DNA of 64,000 nt. Source: Cellvibrio japonicus Ueda107 (lineage in GTDB: Bacteria > Pseudomonadota > Gammaproteobacteria > Pseudomonadales > Cellvibrionaceae). The DNA is taken from NCBI RefSeq assembly GCF_000019225.1, contig NC_010995.1, positions 2,860,501 through 2,924,500 of the forward strand, in the 5' to 3' direction. Shown here one piece after another: positions 34,978-45,422 of this stretch; position 1 is the stretch's first letter, and each line of letters begins with the position of its first letter. The translations under genes and the position numbers were made by a program. The notes below the pieces were generated by a model. That model was not told the origin of the DNA, made no database searches, and worked only from the letters and a program-made list of their open reading frames with translations.

Positions 34978-36737
34978 TCCCACAACGTATTCGCCGCATC
35001 ATGATTAAGGTACAAACGTATCGACAACAAATCCGTAGGATCCAGATAATCTATATGCGACAGATTATCAAAACGTATTTCACCACCTTTTCCAATCGTC
35101 GCCTTAACCTCACTTGCCCCCAAGCCAAATACCCACTCCTGCTCGCCCTCCAAGGGAGTAAGCCGGTTCAGGTTATTCGCAATCAGGGAATAGAACACCG
35201 TAATCAGATCATCATTACTGCGTATCGTTGGAATACGTCCTTCGCCTTCCTGTTCTACCAACAGCTCCTGCTCATTCTTGTTGCCCGACTCGTCGGTATA
35301 CTCACGAATAATGCTCTCCACTTCCAACGATAACTGGCTGAACTGGTATTCCGGACGAAGATACCAACTGTATGCCGCACGTGGCTTGATCGGCTCGCTA
35401 TCCAGTTGTTCCGCATCGTAAGCGCGCTTTAACTGGTTCCAGGCACTCCAGCTTTTCCAATCCTCCGATTCATCGTTAAACGGTACCAGAAACGGCGTGG
35501 CATGTTTGGGACGGGTATCCAAGGGCGGGGGGGCACCGGGGTTAACATCAAAGCTGGGCTTCTCATGTTTTGATGTACCGACCACATGCACATAGAAATG
35601 ATCTTCTGTTGTCAGGTTATCCTTCACCCGCAGCACTTCAGTGTGCGTACCTGGCTTGATGCCAAACTCACTCAACTTGCTATGCGAGACCGCATCCAGT
35701 TTGTTTTCTGCAGTGACCTTGGCCAAACGCGCTGTCAGGCCATACTGCAAACCATTATCCTCTCCCAGCCCCTCCGGTAATGGACGTCCCTCTTCGTCAT
35801 ACCACGCGGTATAGACTGTGATCTTTTCATCACTGCTCAGACTCGCACCTTCTGTACCAATCACATTATTGGCAGATGTCTTGCCTTTATCCAGGCCATA
35901 CTCCTGCTTATGGTCTCGCTCTGCCCAAATCTTGAGATTGGGGGGTTGCAGGAAGGTGTCCTCCAGCTTGACATTCAGCATACCCATTATGTTTTTACTC
36001 GCATCCATCAACTGGACCCGCTGGGTTCCCATATAACCCGTCGCCCGGTTGATAACCACCAGCCTCACCCACTCTCCCGATTTGGGATGATCGGCTTCAC
36101 GCTTGCGCAACGGCTCTGCCAAACGGTATTCCTCCGCCCAATCCGCCCAATTCTTGTGTCGGTTAATCGCACCAATATTCAAGTCATAATCTGCAGGGCC
36201 GCGCAGCATCAGGCGATAATAAAAATATTTATCATCCTCCCCCAAACCGATATCAACGCGACTGCTGATCTCTTCATCTTTCAAACCACTGCGCTCCAGT
36301 ATTAACTGGCCTGTAGATTCGCGAAAAACCAAGATATCGGTATTTTTCAAATCCTCTTTGCTAATACTTTTTAATAACCCATTAGGCGCTGGATCAGCGG
36401 CCCTGTCCGATAGGCGAACAGCATTCGGCTGCCCTTGTACTTTTGGCAAGGAACTGAAATAAACCCCCTGATACTGACCATTCGCTTTGGCCACAAATAC
36501 CTTCTTTATACTGCCATCGGGTTGTGGCTGATCCTCTATGTCTCCCACTTCAGACGTGTCATATTTACCATCACCATCAAAATCGTAAAACGTCTGGGCA
36601 GTCCTATCTGTTGCGGCAGCAGTCACATGGTATTCTGTGGTATTACCAACACCAATGGCTGAACCATCCGGGTTACGTAAGAATATTCGCCCTGATAGAA
36701 ACATAACATCAACCTTAAGGTCGACGTTATAAAAATA
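34899..36737 (-). repeat. 1.84-kb direct repeat in toxin heads, copy in toxin B
   Basis: Partner of 26640-28478. Upstream of 36737 the sequence instead follows the 2199-aa toxin gene (about 13515-13870) most closely. Confidence 0.9.
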
Positions 36738-37744
36738 CGTGGACAAGGAGGCAGCCATCGCAGAAGCATTGACATAAGCCGCAAGCCCTAAAAAACCACC
36801 AACAGGTAATGGATCGTAACAATATGTCCAATCTTGGCGTCGCAAATAATAGGGAATCAGCGGTGCACCATAAGGGCTGAAATTGGCGTAATGCAGTTCG
36901 GCCCAGACATCTGTTGTATAGTCAAATCCTCCCGGGCAATAGGGGAGATAAAAACGCATACTGTATTTGCCTTGACTGTCTGTTAATGCCAGACTGCCTG
37001 GAAATACCTCTGGGCTGATATATACCTTTACGTGCTTAACTGGCCCGAAAATTTCATCATCATATTTACGTATTCCGCTATAAAACTCCTGAGACTCATT
37101 AGGATCACCAAAAAAGCCAACACGGGGAGCAATATTATTCTCTGTACGATGAATAACCTGTCCTTTGTCATTCAGCAACAAGGTGCCTTTTTCCGGGATA
37201 GCAGGAACATCCTGCGATAAATCGATACTAAATGACAGTAACACCAAAGGTTCCCATGCCCCTTTGTGCCCAGAGGGAACAATACGATTACTCTGCCCCC
37301 GAACCAATACACTTTTTACATAGGATTTCAGTTGTGGTTTGATAATAGTGGTCTTTCCATCCGCCGCTTTGTATTCCGTCTGCTTAAATTCATCGACAGG
37401 CACTATCTCGGCATCCATGGCCAGGTCATGTTTACGGCTCTCCCTATAAATATCGTATCGCGCTTTCTCCATACGATACTCGTGCACAGAAATGATACTG
37501 AGATCCTTGAACTCCCCGCTCCAGTTAACAACACTGAGCTCTTCACCATTCTCGTTATATTCCACCAGGATCGGTTTTCCCTGGCTGTCCAGCACCATAG
37601 CACGTGCCATCACTGCACCATGCTTAAATGCTTCGCCCGCAACTGCAGTCATATCCCACAATAAAAGTACCGGCACAAGAAAAACGCCCACAACTCGAGG
37701 TAATACCGTTAAAAAATTCAATGCCATCGGACTCAATATCCCTA

Positions 37745-40700
37745 TTAATTCTGTTGCTGTATTTCACCAAGGAGCTGTTGAAAGCTTAGTTGCCCATCGA
37801 CAACAGCCTTTATACGCTCTTGGTGATCGGGGTGTACCCAGGCATAGCCAACAAAATCCAGGGACTGCATTGTAATTTTTCCAATGCTGGTTACCTTATG
37901 GTTAACCATCTCACCAATGCCTATAGGCTCGATAACCTCTCGTTCCGGGTTATATCCCATAATGAAAACATAGCGAATAACCTCCGGGATATAGTCGTGG
38001 CCCCCATCCAGGGTCGGTACCGTCATGGTAATGCCAACATCGCCTTCAACAGTCACGCCGCGCGGCTGTGCGGCATACATCCACTGCGGCCAGGCGCCGG
38101 GGGCAACAGAAGTCCCAAGCTGGTCAAAAGGAAGGAATTGATACTGGACAGAACCGGATGTCCTTCCCTTATTAAACAGCAAACGGGTGGACGAAAAATC
38201 AAATCGTAACTGATCAGCAATAAAGCTGGCTTCGCCCTCAAAACTGCTCACCAACTGGAAGGGTGCAGATGGATTGAGTTCTGTTAAGCGGATCAATGGA
38301 ATTTCATTTTTATGTCCCTCCTGGATATTAATAGTACGTACCAGTGTTCCAAATTCACGAGAGGCGAAATCAGGATTAATTTGTAACTTATATCGCCCTC
38401 CTGGAATCTCCTCGCCTGGTCTTTCCTGAAAGCCGAAGGCAAACCCACCATCACCATTGGTGATTACTGTACGGTCAATCTCAGGAAGGTTAAGGGTAAT
38501 TCCCGCTAACGGTTGCCCAAATTGATCAACAACACCACCAATAATAAAGGTAGGCAATTTGCGCACTTTAAAGGTGAAATGCCCCACTTCCTCACCGTCA
38601 TAAGAGACATCGACATAGAGTGTGGCATTAAAGCCGAATTGACGTGTTGGATAAAAACCTACCAGCTTCCCTCCGGGTAACAGCGATAATCCCCCAGGAA
38701 CCAATTCGCGATCACGGTGTACGGTTTCCAGCTGGTATCCCTTGGCATCCAGGAAATCGAGCCCTGCCGGATCATTGTTAATGTAGGTTTTACCATGCAA
38801 GGTTTCATAAACCTTAACAGTTAATTTGGCAATATCTATTGCTTTATTAAACGACAGCTCAATGGGCTGATTAGGCTCTACATGCTCTTCGGCGTTTAAT
38901 GGCTCATGGCCCAGTAGGGCTAATGGAATATCAGCTTCATTGCGCACTGAAAAATTACGTGATGCAGACGCAACCATTTCATTGTTTTCATTCAATGCCT
39001 GATAAACAATTTGATAATTTCCTGTTTGTGATGGCACCGAAATATTTCCGCTGGCCAAGGTACCTGCCCTGGTCAATTCGACACTCACATCACCAATACT
39101 GACAATTACTTTTCCGGTATCAATCAAACCATTAACCCGTGCAGCTACTTGCAATGACATTTCGCCGGCAATTCCTAACAACTCAGCATCCGACACCGGT
39201 AAAAGTGCATCTATAGCTACCTGAGCTGATGACACGAACATATAATCAACCACAGTTTTATTACCACCAAGATCAAAAGCAGCAATAGTCCATGCCGTCT
39301 CTTGCGAAGGTTGCAACTGTAAAGGCAAATTAAACGCATAAGAATTAGCTGTGGACGTGGGTGTTAATCGAACCGGTATATCATTGATTGTGACACTGGC
39401 CAGATTGGTATCTGATACGATCCCCTGAATAGTTGCCGGCGATTGGATAAGATAATTTACGGTTGGCGCAGGGCTAAGTCCGAGCAATTGAATGTGTGGG
39501 CTGCTATTATCCAGAAAATAATGTGCAGTTACTTGCGACTCTTTTTGCAACTGGTCAGTTGCTGCTATTAATAGCTCCAATTGCGATTGTTCAGGCTCGA
39601 AGGTAATTGCTTTTTCAAAATAATACTGATTATCACCTGATGCTGTAATCGCAGCAGGCTGACCATTTATCACTACACTTACAACACCAGCGTGACTCAC
39701 AACCCGCCCTTTAAGAATAAAACTATTATCACGTAACTGTGCATTATTTAAAGGAGCAATCAATGATATGTCCGGCGCACTAATCGAATCTGCATCCTCA
39801 GGGTTATAAGTGAGAACCAATGTCTGTTGATCAATGCCATAGGGAGTCTCCGCACGTAAAATAAAGGTATTACTGCCCAATTGCAGCGGAACATCGGGCA
39901 GTACAAACTGGTAAAGATCCGGTTGCTCAGTACCAGACGGTGTTATTTGCCATTCATTCAGATAAAAGCGAACTTGTTCCAGGGGCATGGCAGTCTGGAT
40001 GTTGCCACTAACTGTCACTTTGTTTTCACCAATCACAGAACCTGACACAGGAGCAACATGGCTAAAACGGGGCAATGCAATACGCTCGACACGATGACTG
40101 GCATCTGTATAGTTACCCGATAAATCCTGTACTCGTACTGTCAGGATATTCTCACCTACTCCCAAGGGTACAGTTGCCAGGAAGGATTCACCATCAAGAT
40201 TGGCCAATATAACAGCCCCGGGGAAACGGGCATTGCTAACGGTGACACTGGCAATACCACTATGGGGTTGCACAGGATCCGATGCCGTCCCCTCCAGAAC
40301 ATATTCACCCACTTCAACTTGTTGGTGATCCGGATTGGCTATTGATAATAACGGAGCAATGGTATCCGGGTAGTCATTGGCATCCGATGGATCAGTGCCC
40401 CGCTCTATCTCGAACTCATTGGTAAATCCGTCGCCATCGCGATCCGGATCGGCATTATCACCAATACCATCGCCATCCATATCCGACCACTCTGATGGAT
40501 CATCCGGGAAGGCATCTTCATCATTGTTGTAACCATCACCATCGCGATCATCGTCGAGCAAATCAGGAATACCATCACCATCACTATCCAGCGGTTTACT
40601 GGCAGGATCATCCGGGTCTGTGCCCAGTTGGCTTTCATAATCATTGCTGATGCCATCACCATCGCGGTCGGGGTCGCTGTTATCACCTATGCCATCACCA

Positions 40701-43624
40701 TCCAGATCAGACCACTCCGTAGGATCATCCGGAAAAGCATCTTCATCATCCGGTACACCATCACCATCCCGGTCGGGTTTTTCGTAAGTAATATGAATAC
40801 GTTGCTCTATAGTGCCGTCCGGTGTGGCAGCACGCAGGACAAGCGTATTTCCACCCAACTGTAACGATAGGTTTGGAACGCTGAAACCATAGACACCCGT
40901 CTCAATTGGCGATAATGAACCGGAGGCATTATTGAGGTAAAACTGCACGCTTCCTATTGGCCATGCCGTTGTAATAACACCACTGAAGATAATGGAATCC
41001 TGCTGGACCGTTGTTCCATCCGCCGGTATGAGTTCCGAGAAAGCAGCCAGTGATATGCGTTTTACCGGTATGGACACACTCGCCTGGTTACCGGCATGAT
41101 CTGTGGCTGTCAGGTTAATAATATTGTCACCCAGCGATAGCGGCACACTCACCGAGAAATTGTCACCGGACAGCTCTGCGGAATAAAACGAACCTGTACC
41201 TATGCTGGCAGTTACTGTTGCAATACCGGATATGGGTTGGCCAAAGTCAATAGCCTTTCCGGTAAGGGTGACGCTGGTGCTGTCCAGGGGTGAACTCACT
41301 GGATCAACAGTGATTTGTGGAGGAGTGATATCGATTAGAGGTTGATATACAACACGCAGTGTTTTCTCGACTTCTCCATCCGGTGTTTGCGCCCGAACTA
41401 CAATTGTGTTGAGGCCCGGCAGCAAACTGACCAATGCCGATTCAAACCCATAGGCACCTTCGGCAACAGTTACCAAGTCTTGCGGTTGATCATCAAGCCG
41501 CACACTCACTTGCTCAATAGGCCAGGCCGTAAAGATACGAGCCTTGATAGAAACACTAGCCTCTGTAGATTCGGAGTTATCAACAGGGGATATAAATTCA
41601 ATGGCCGGCAGTGAAATACGTTTGACACTGGCCTGTAAGCTTGCCAGGTTATTGGCGAAGTCACGCGCTTCGATCACAAATGCATTCAGACCAAGTGTCA
41701 ACGGAATCGTGACAGAATAATGGTTACCATTTAAAGCTGCTGTGCGCTGCTCACCTGTTGCCAATTTGAGGATGACACTGGCAATACCACTCCCCGCTTG
41801 AACAGGATCATTTACTGTTCCTGAAATGGTTAATACGTTTTGTGCCGTATTTTCCGGTACGGGATTAAGGGTTAATACAGGCGGCGTCACATCCGGTGGA
41901 ACCTCATCCTCATCACAGATAGGCCCCATATCAGCCAGGTTTACTGCATCTGCCCTATAGACGACCGAACTCTCAGTCTCCATAACGATATTGGCCGCCG
42001 ATAACGCACCGGTAATGTTTGCACCATAATCCAGGCGCCCATGTCCCAAACTGTAAACCAAGCCTACAACCTGGCTATTGGACAATAACCGTACATCGTT
42101 ATAAGCGTAGATAACCAGCTTGCTTGCATCGTTGGTATTTTTATTTATACCCGCCATCCAGTTCAGGAAAATGGCATTTTTAACAAATAACCTGACTGTT
42201 CCAGAGCCGATAACATTTATTTGGCTATCGCTTTCAAGTCGAAGGTTTTCAATCCAGTAATCCCCTGCCGGTAAATCTGCCCTTGCAGCATAGGCTAAGG
42301 ACAACTCCCTGATGTTGTAAGCCTGGGATTGAGGTACCAGCGTTAGGTGAGCACTGGCCGATACAGAAATAAGGTCGTAATTAACCTGGGCGTTTTGTCC
42401 GATTGTCTGGCTGCTCGCCCAGGGTACAGTAACCGATGTTGTCGAGTTGCTTGCCTGGAATGACAAATTCTGAAACTTTTGTCCCAGGACTCCCGTTGCT
42501 GCACACTGTGCAGTCTCACAACTTGGTTTTGTCGATCCAGCACCCGGTACAATCGCTTTTGTATTCAGTTGAGTGGATGATCCACTGCGCAATTGGGCAT
42601 TGTATTTAAATTCAATCTGTCCATTTGGGTCATGGGTTTGCAAGCCGTTTGAAAATACGGTCCGACAATGATTAGCGGATGTATTGGCGCCTGCAGATGA
42701 AGATACGCTGCTGGATGAACTACTGGATGACGAACTTGAATTACTCGCGCAAAACTCTCCCAGGGTCGCGTTGCCTACCGCCAGGGATTGATAAATAACC
42801 TTTGATGATGATCCCAGGTAAGCCTGGTGGAAACTGGTGGCGCCGTAAAATTTCGCCTGGGCAAGCGCAAACCGGCTATGGGTATATGCCAAGGCGGAGA
42901 CTTCAGCATCTGTTTGTAACTCGATATTTCCCTGGGAGTACAGGAATAACCTGCCAGCATTCAAAGGCTGGCCAGATCCCTGCATATTGGCATAAGCCTT
43001 ATAGGGAAAAAGGACATTGCCCTTAACGTAAAGGCGAGCAGTACCATTACCCACTACATGGATCTTGCTCTCGGAAGCAAGTAGCAGTTGATCAATCCAG
43101 TAAATACCGGGAGCCAGATTCAGGGTCGCGGCATAGCCCAGGGACAATTTTTTTATCTGGTAAGCACCGCTTATGGCAGAAAAGGTTAACTGCGCGTTAG
43201 TGCCGATATTGATTGTGCGAAAACTTTTCTGTTGCGAAGATCCCAAGGTAGCATTGCCCTGATAACCCACCTGGTAATCCTGGGTGCTATTGCCTGAATC
43301 AATAGCAATCCCGGCCGCTGCCGTTACCCCTCCAGAGCCGTTGCAGGGGCCGGAGCCGCAACTTGGCAGAGGCGACCAGGATGCATTATTGACACGCGCT
43401 ACTGACAAGGCTGTCTGAGAATTCCCCAATAGCTGGGCATTCCAATCAAAGGTGATCTCACCATCGGCCTTGTGGCTTTGCAGCGCCGCCGGGAACACAG
43501 TATCACACGACGGTTGTACCGATGCCGACGATAATATAGGGACAAGCATCACCATTAATGCGATCAGGTAGCGATAGTTTCCACCCCTGGAGGCTGCACA
43601 CTTATTTGACCAGTAAAAATCCAT
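37745..43624 (-). CDS. large secreted multidomain protein, 1959 aa (duplicated MshQ-like domain, Ig-like modules, DxDGDG repeats)
   Basis: Signal peptide near residues 18-35 (YLIALMVMLVPILSSAS). Two related domains (about 39-290 and 320-575) each start with a CDTVFPAAL / CRTVFSNGL block and contain YWIDQLLL- and RLYVKGNV-type strands like those I know from MshQ-type surface proteins. A poly-Ser linker (about 293-310) separates them. Ig-like modules follow, then eight or so DRDGDGV-type Asp-rich repeats (about 945-1083) that should bind calcium, more Ig-like modules, and a carboxypeptidase-regulatory-like domain near 1700 (GGVVDQFGQPLAGITL). GAGAG precedes the ATG. It lies between the foldases and toxin B with short gaps. 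Probable surface or matrix scaffold; function unproven. Confidence 0.75.
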   Translation of the reverse strand: MDFYWSNKCAASRGGNYRYLIALMVMLVPILSSASVQPSCDTVFPAALQSHKADGEITFDWNAQLLGNSQTALSVARVNNASWSPLPSCGSGPCNGSGGVTAAAGIAIDSGNSTQDYQVGYQGNATLGSSQQKSFRTINIGTNAQLTFSAISGAYQIKKLSLGYAATLNLAPGIYWIDQLLLASESKIHVVGNGTARLYVKGNVLFPYKAYANMQGSGQPLNAGRLFLYSQGNIELQTDAEVSALAYTHSRFALAQAKFYGATSFHQAYLGSSSKVIYQSLAVGNATLGEFCASNSSSSSSSSSSSVSSSAGANTSANHCRTVFSNGLQTHDPNGQIEFKYNAQLRSGSSTQLNTKAIVPGAGSTKPSCETAQCAATGVLGQKFQNLSFQASNSTTSVTVPWASSQTIGQNAQVNYDLISVSASAHLTLVPQSQAYNIRELSLAYAARADLPAGDYWIENLRLESDSQINVIGSGTVRLFVKNAIFLNWMAGINKNTNDASKLVIYAYNDVRLLSNSQVVGLVYSLGHGRLDYGANITGALSAANIVMETESSVVYRADAVNLADMGPICDEDEVPPDVTPPVLTLNPVPENTAQNVLTISGTVNDPVQAGSGIASVILKLATGEQRTAALNGNHYSVTIPLTLGLNAFVIEARDFANNLASLQASVKRISLPAIEFISPVDNSESTEASVSIKARIFTAWPIEQVSVRLDDQPQDLVTVAEGAYGFESALVSLLPGLNTIVVRAQTPDGEVEKTLRVVYQPLIDITPPQITVDPVSSPLDSTSVTLTGKAIDFGQPISGIATVTASIGTGSFYSAELSGDNFSVSVPLSLGDNIINLTATDHAGNQASVSIPVKRISLAAFSELIPADGTTVQQDSIIFSGVITTAWPIGSVQFYLNNASGSLSPIETGVYGFSVPNLSLQLGGNTLVLRAATPDGTIEQRIHITYEKPDRDGDGVPDDEDAFPDDPTEWSDLDGDGIGDNSDPDRDGDGISNDYESQLGTDPDDPASKPLDSDGDGIPDLLDDDRDGDGYNNDEDAFPDDPSEWSDMDGDGIGDNADPDRDGDGFTNEFEIERGTDPSDANDYPDTIAPLLSIANPDHQQVEVGEYVLEGTASDPVQPHSGIASVTVSNARFPGAVILANLDGESFLATVPLGVGENILTVRVQDLSGNYTDASHRVERIALPRFSHVAPVSGSVIGENKVTVSGNIQTAMPLEQVRFYLNEWQITPSGTEQPDLYQFVLPDVPLQLGSNTFILRAETPYGIDQQTLVLTYNPEDADSISAPDISLIAPLNNAQLRDNSFILKGRVVSHAGVVSVVINGQPAAITASGDNQYYFEKAITFEPEQSQLELLIAATDQLQKESQVTAHYFLDNSSPHIQLLGLSPAPTVNYLIQSPATIQGIVSDTNLASVTINDIPVRLTPTSTANSYAFNLPLQLQPSQETAWTIAAFDLGGNKTVVDYMFVSSAQVAIDALLPVSDAELLGIAGEMSLQVAARVNGLIDTGKVIVSIGDVSVELTRAGTLASGNISVPSQTGNYQIVYQALNENNEMVASASRNFSVRNEADIPLALLGHEPLNAEEHVEPNQPIELSFNKAIDIAKLTVKVYETLHGKTYINNDPAGLDFLDAKGYQLETVHRDRELVPGGLSLLPGGKLVGFYPTRQFGFNATLYVDVSYDGEEVGHFTFKVRKLPTFIIGGVVDQFGQPLAGITLNLPEIDRTVITNGDGGFAFGFQERPGEEIPGGRYKLQINPDFASREFGTLVRTINIQEGHKNEIPLIRLTELNPSAPFQLVSSFEGEASFIADQLRFDFSSTRLLFNKGRTSGSVQYQFLPFDQLGTSVAPGAWPQWMYAAQPRGVTVEGDVGITMTVPTLDGGHDYIPEVIRYVFIMGYNPEREVIEPIGIGEMVNHKVTSIGKITMQSLDFVGYAWVHPDHQERIKAVVDGQLSFQQLLGEIQQQN

Positions 43625-43685
43625 GAGTATCTCTCATCAAGCCCTAACGACTTACTAAATTATTGGCGCAATTTTATAAAAATAA

Positions 43686-44540
43686 TTACGGATTAATAAC
43701 CTTAACATCCATTGTTTTAACCACATCATCGGTGGCTTTTTTCACCGCAGCCCGCAATTGCTGCGCGGCAAGCTTTTTACGAATATCAGCGCTTACTTCA
43801 GCGATGGGTTTTGGTGCTGTTTGTACGACATCACTAACCCTCACCAGGTAAATTGCCTTATCCACATAAATAAGGTCGGAGGTGGCCTGTTTACCCAGTT
43901 GATCAATGACCTTGCCCAACCGCTCATCCAGCAAGCCCGGGGCATATTTTCCTTCCTGGTATTCAATAGGTAATTGCCTGCTCCACTCTCCCGCCCTGGC
44001 TTTCCAGTCTGTAGAGGCTTTCAAGCTTTCAACCGCTGAGAGAAAAGCATCACGCTTTTTGTCATCCCCGGAATCACGCAGGAGCAGAAGCTGGAAATGC
44101 TTTAAAACGCCACCGCCAAACTCATTGGGGTGTGCATCGTAATAGGCGCTTACCATCTCCACCGTTACTGGCTCAGGGGTTGCATACCGGGCCAGGTATT
44201 CCTTTACATATAACTCTTCTTCGTAAGCCTGTACCGCTCGTTGAACACGCTGGGAGTCCTCTTCAGACATTGATGACTTGACCTGCAGGGTCATTGCTTT
44301 ACTGGCAATCAAGCTATCAAGTACCTTGCCCCGCAATTCCCGGGTAATGGGAACCAGAGGTTGTGCTCCCAGCATCCGCTCCAGCATGTAATCAACCTGC
44401 TCCCGGGTAATTGCCTCACCATTTACAGTCGCAACCACAGAAGCTGATACCTCTGTGGATTTATCGGCACGATCACATGCCGGCAGGCATAAGAACAGGG
44501 TTACCAGCAGGGTCAGTTTTTTAGAAAACATAGCGATCAC
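43686..44540 (-). CDS. parvulin-type peptidyl-prolyl isomerase lipoprotein (2nd of pair)
   Basis: 284 residues from a GTG whose G directly follows the previous gene's TAA; AGGA lies 5 nt before it. The signal ends in the lipobox LPAC, so it should be lipid-anchored. VATVNGEAITREQVDYML is the SurA/PpiC-type N-terminal helix entry, followed by a helical region and a degenerate parvulin domain (LKHFQLLLLRDS, then YEGKYAPGLLDERLG). The usual GGDLG motif is not clear, so isomerase activity is doubtful and a chaperone role more likely. Probably EpsD- or PrsA-like. It is adjacent to and likely co-translated with the first foldase. Confidence 0.8.
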   Translation of the reverse strand: MIAMFSKKLTLLVTLFLCLPACDRADKSTEVSASVVATVNGEAITREQVDYMLERMLGAQPLVPITRELRGKVLDSLIASKAMTLQVKSSMSEEDSQRVQRAVQAYEEELYVKEYLARYATPEPVTVEMVSAYYDAHPNEFGGGVLKHFQLLLLRDSGDDKKRDAFLSAVESLKASTDWKARAGEWSRQLPIEYQEGKYAPGLLDERLGKVIDQLGKQATSDLIYVDKAIYLVRVSDVVQTAPKPIAEVSADIRKKLAAQQLRAAVKKATDDVVKTMDVKVINP

Positions 44541-45353
44541 TTAATCCTGCCTGCGAACTTTGACAGTATTCACTAAACGCTCCGTCTCTGTCGCTTTTGC
44601 CTGGTTCCTTAATTGATAACGGATTTCACCTTCAACGGATTCCAGTGAGCGTTTTATCGTTTGGGGGCCTTCGAGCATTTTTACCACATGGAAACCAAAG
44701 GGAGTTATCAAGGGCTCAGAGATTTCTCCAGGTTTCATGGAAAATAGTTTTTTGGAAAACTCCGGATCAACTGCACCTTCTGCCAACCAACCAAGATCCC
44801 CGCCCTTTTCACCGGAAACCTTGTCTTCAGAGTAGCTTTTTGCCAAGTCTGCAAAATCTTCCCCTTTTTGCAACCGGCTATATATTTCATGCGCCGTACT
44901 TAACTTTGCCTGGCGCTCTGTCTCTCCCATAGTGGGATCAATGCGAACAAGGATGTGTGCTGCATGAACACGACTGGATTCATATTGTCCTTGATGTTCA
45001 GCGTAATAATTGCGTACAGCTGCGTCGTCCACTACACCGTTAAGATGCTCTTCAAAATACCGGCCGATTAACATTTGGCGCTTGAACTCCTCAAGCTCCG
45101 CCTGGATGACAGCCGCATCCAATTTTCCTGTTTTTTCAATTGCCGCCGCTAACGCAGCACGATTGACATATTCATCCAATGCCCGATCAACGCGCGCTTT
45201 ATCCTGCTCCGGAATACGTTTGAATTTAAGATAGGCATTAAATTCTTCTTGAGAAATTCCCTTGCCATTAACTGACGCAATTGAGCCGGAATCGGAACAT
45301 CCCATTAACAGTGCAGCCAGACAACACGCTGATGTTAATAATAATTTTTTCAT
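44541..45353 (-). CDS. parvulin-type peptidyl-prolyl isomerase lipoprotein (1st of pair)
   Basis: 270 residues from the ATG at 45353, with GGAG 6 nt upstream; a longer frame to 45419 lacks a ribosome site. Signal peptide with lipobox LMGC. IASVNGKGISQEEFNAYL opens the SurA-like N-domain, and the parvulin domain is complete: VHAAHILVRI, YSEDKVSGEKGGDLGWL, FSMKPGEISEPLITPFGFHVVKML. It should help fold secreted proteins in the periplasm. The position directly after the giant RCC1 protein and before the 1959-aa protein suggests that those are its clients. Confidence 0.88.
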   Translation of the reverse strand: MKKLLLTSACCLAALLMGCSDSGSIASVNGKGISQEEFNAYLKFKRIPEQDKARVDRALDEYVNRAALAAAIEKTGKLDAAVIQAELEEFKRQMLIGRYFEEHLNGVVDDAAVRNYYAEHQGQYESSRVHAAHILVRIDPTMGETERQAKLSTAHEIYSRLQKGEDFADLAKSYSEDKVSGEKGGDLGWLAEGAVDPEFSKKLFSMKPGEISEPLITPFGFHVVKMLEGPQTIKRSLESVEGEIRYQLRNQAKATETERLVNTVKVRRQD

Positions 45354-45422
45354 ACTGGTCTCCAAATAAAAACGCTTATTCATTTGTAAAGCTGACATCC
45401 AACTCAATCGGTTATTCATCGA

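Larger units (their letters stand above)
32842..37727 (-). pseudogene. full-length lytic toxin B, disrupted by a 1-nt frameshift
   Basis: A signal peptide after MALNFLTVLPR (VFLVPVLLLWDMTAV, cut near AGEA) opens the shared head. The join to WVFTRNGLHVYY is at residue about 917, followed by the peptidoglycan-binding-like segment and the tip-B lytic domain (WKAREADSHWG, AMYNASPGSQSW) and the conserved tail. Near 33894 one A is missing compared with module B (TTTTGATACACC against TTTTGAATACACC), so translation leaves frame after YYQVY and stops at 33849, before the catalytic Glu. Restored, the product would be about 1628 aa. The rest downstream is intact, so the change is recent, or is a sequencing error. 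The start is 17 nt after the 1959-aa gene. Confidence 0.8.

Noticed and set aside
40375..40790. Short-period Asp-codon repeats as a possible CRISPR or satellite
   Set aside because: The repeat encodes DxDGDG calcium-type motifs in frame; there are no uniform spacers.
4233..43624. Rhs, CDI or T6SS assignment for the toxins
   Set aside because: No YD repeats, no two-partner secretion domain, no PAAR, VgrG or Hcp, and no CdiB-like gene; the toxins carry ordinary signal peptides.
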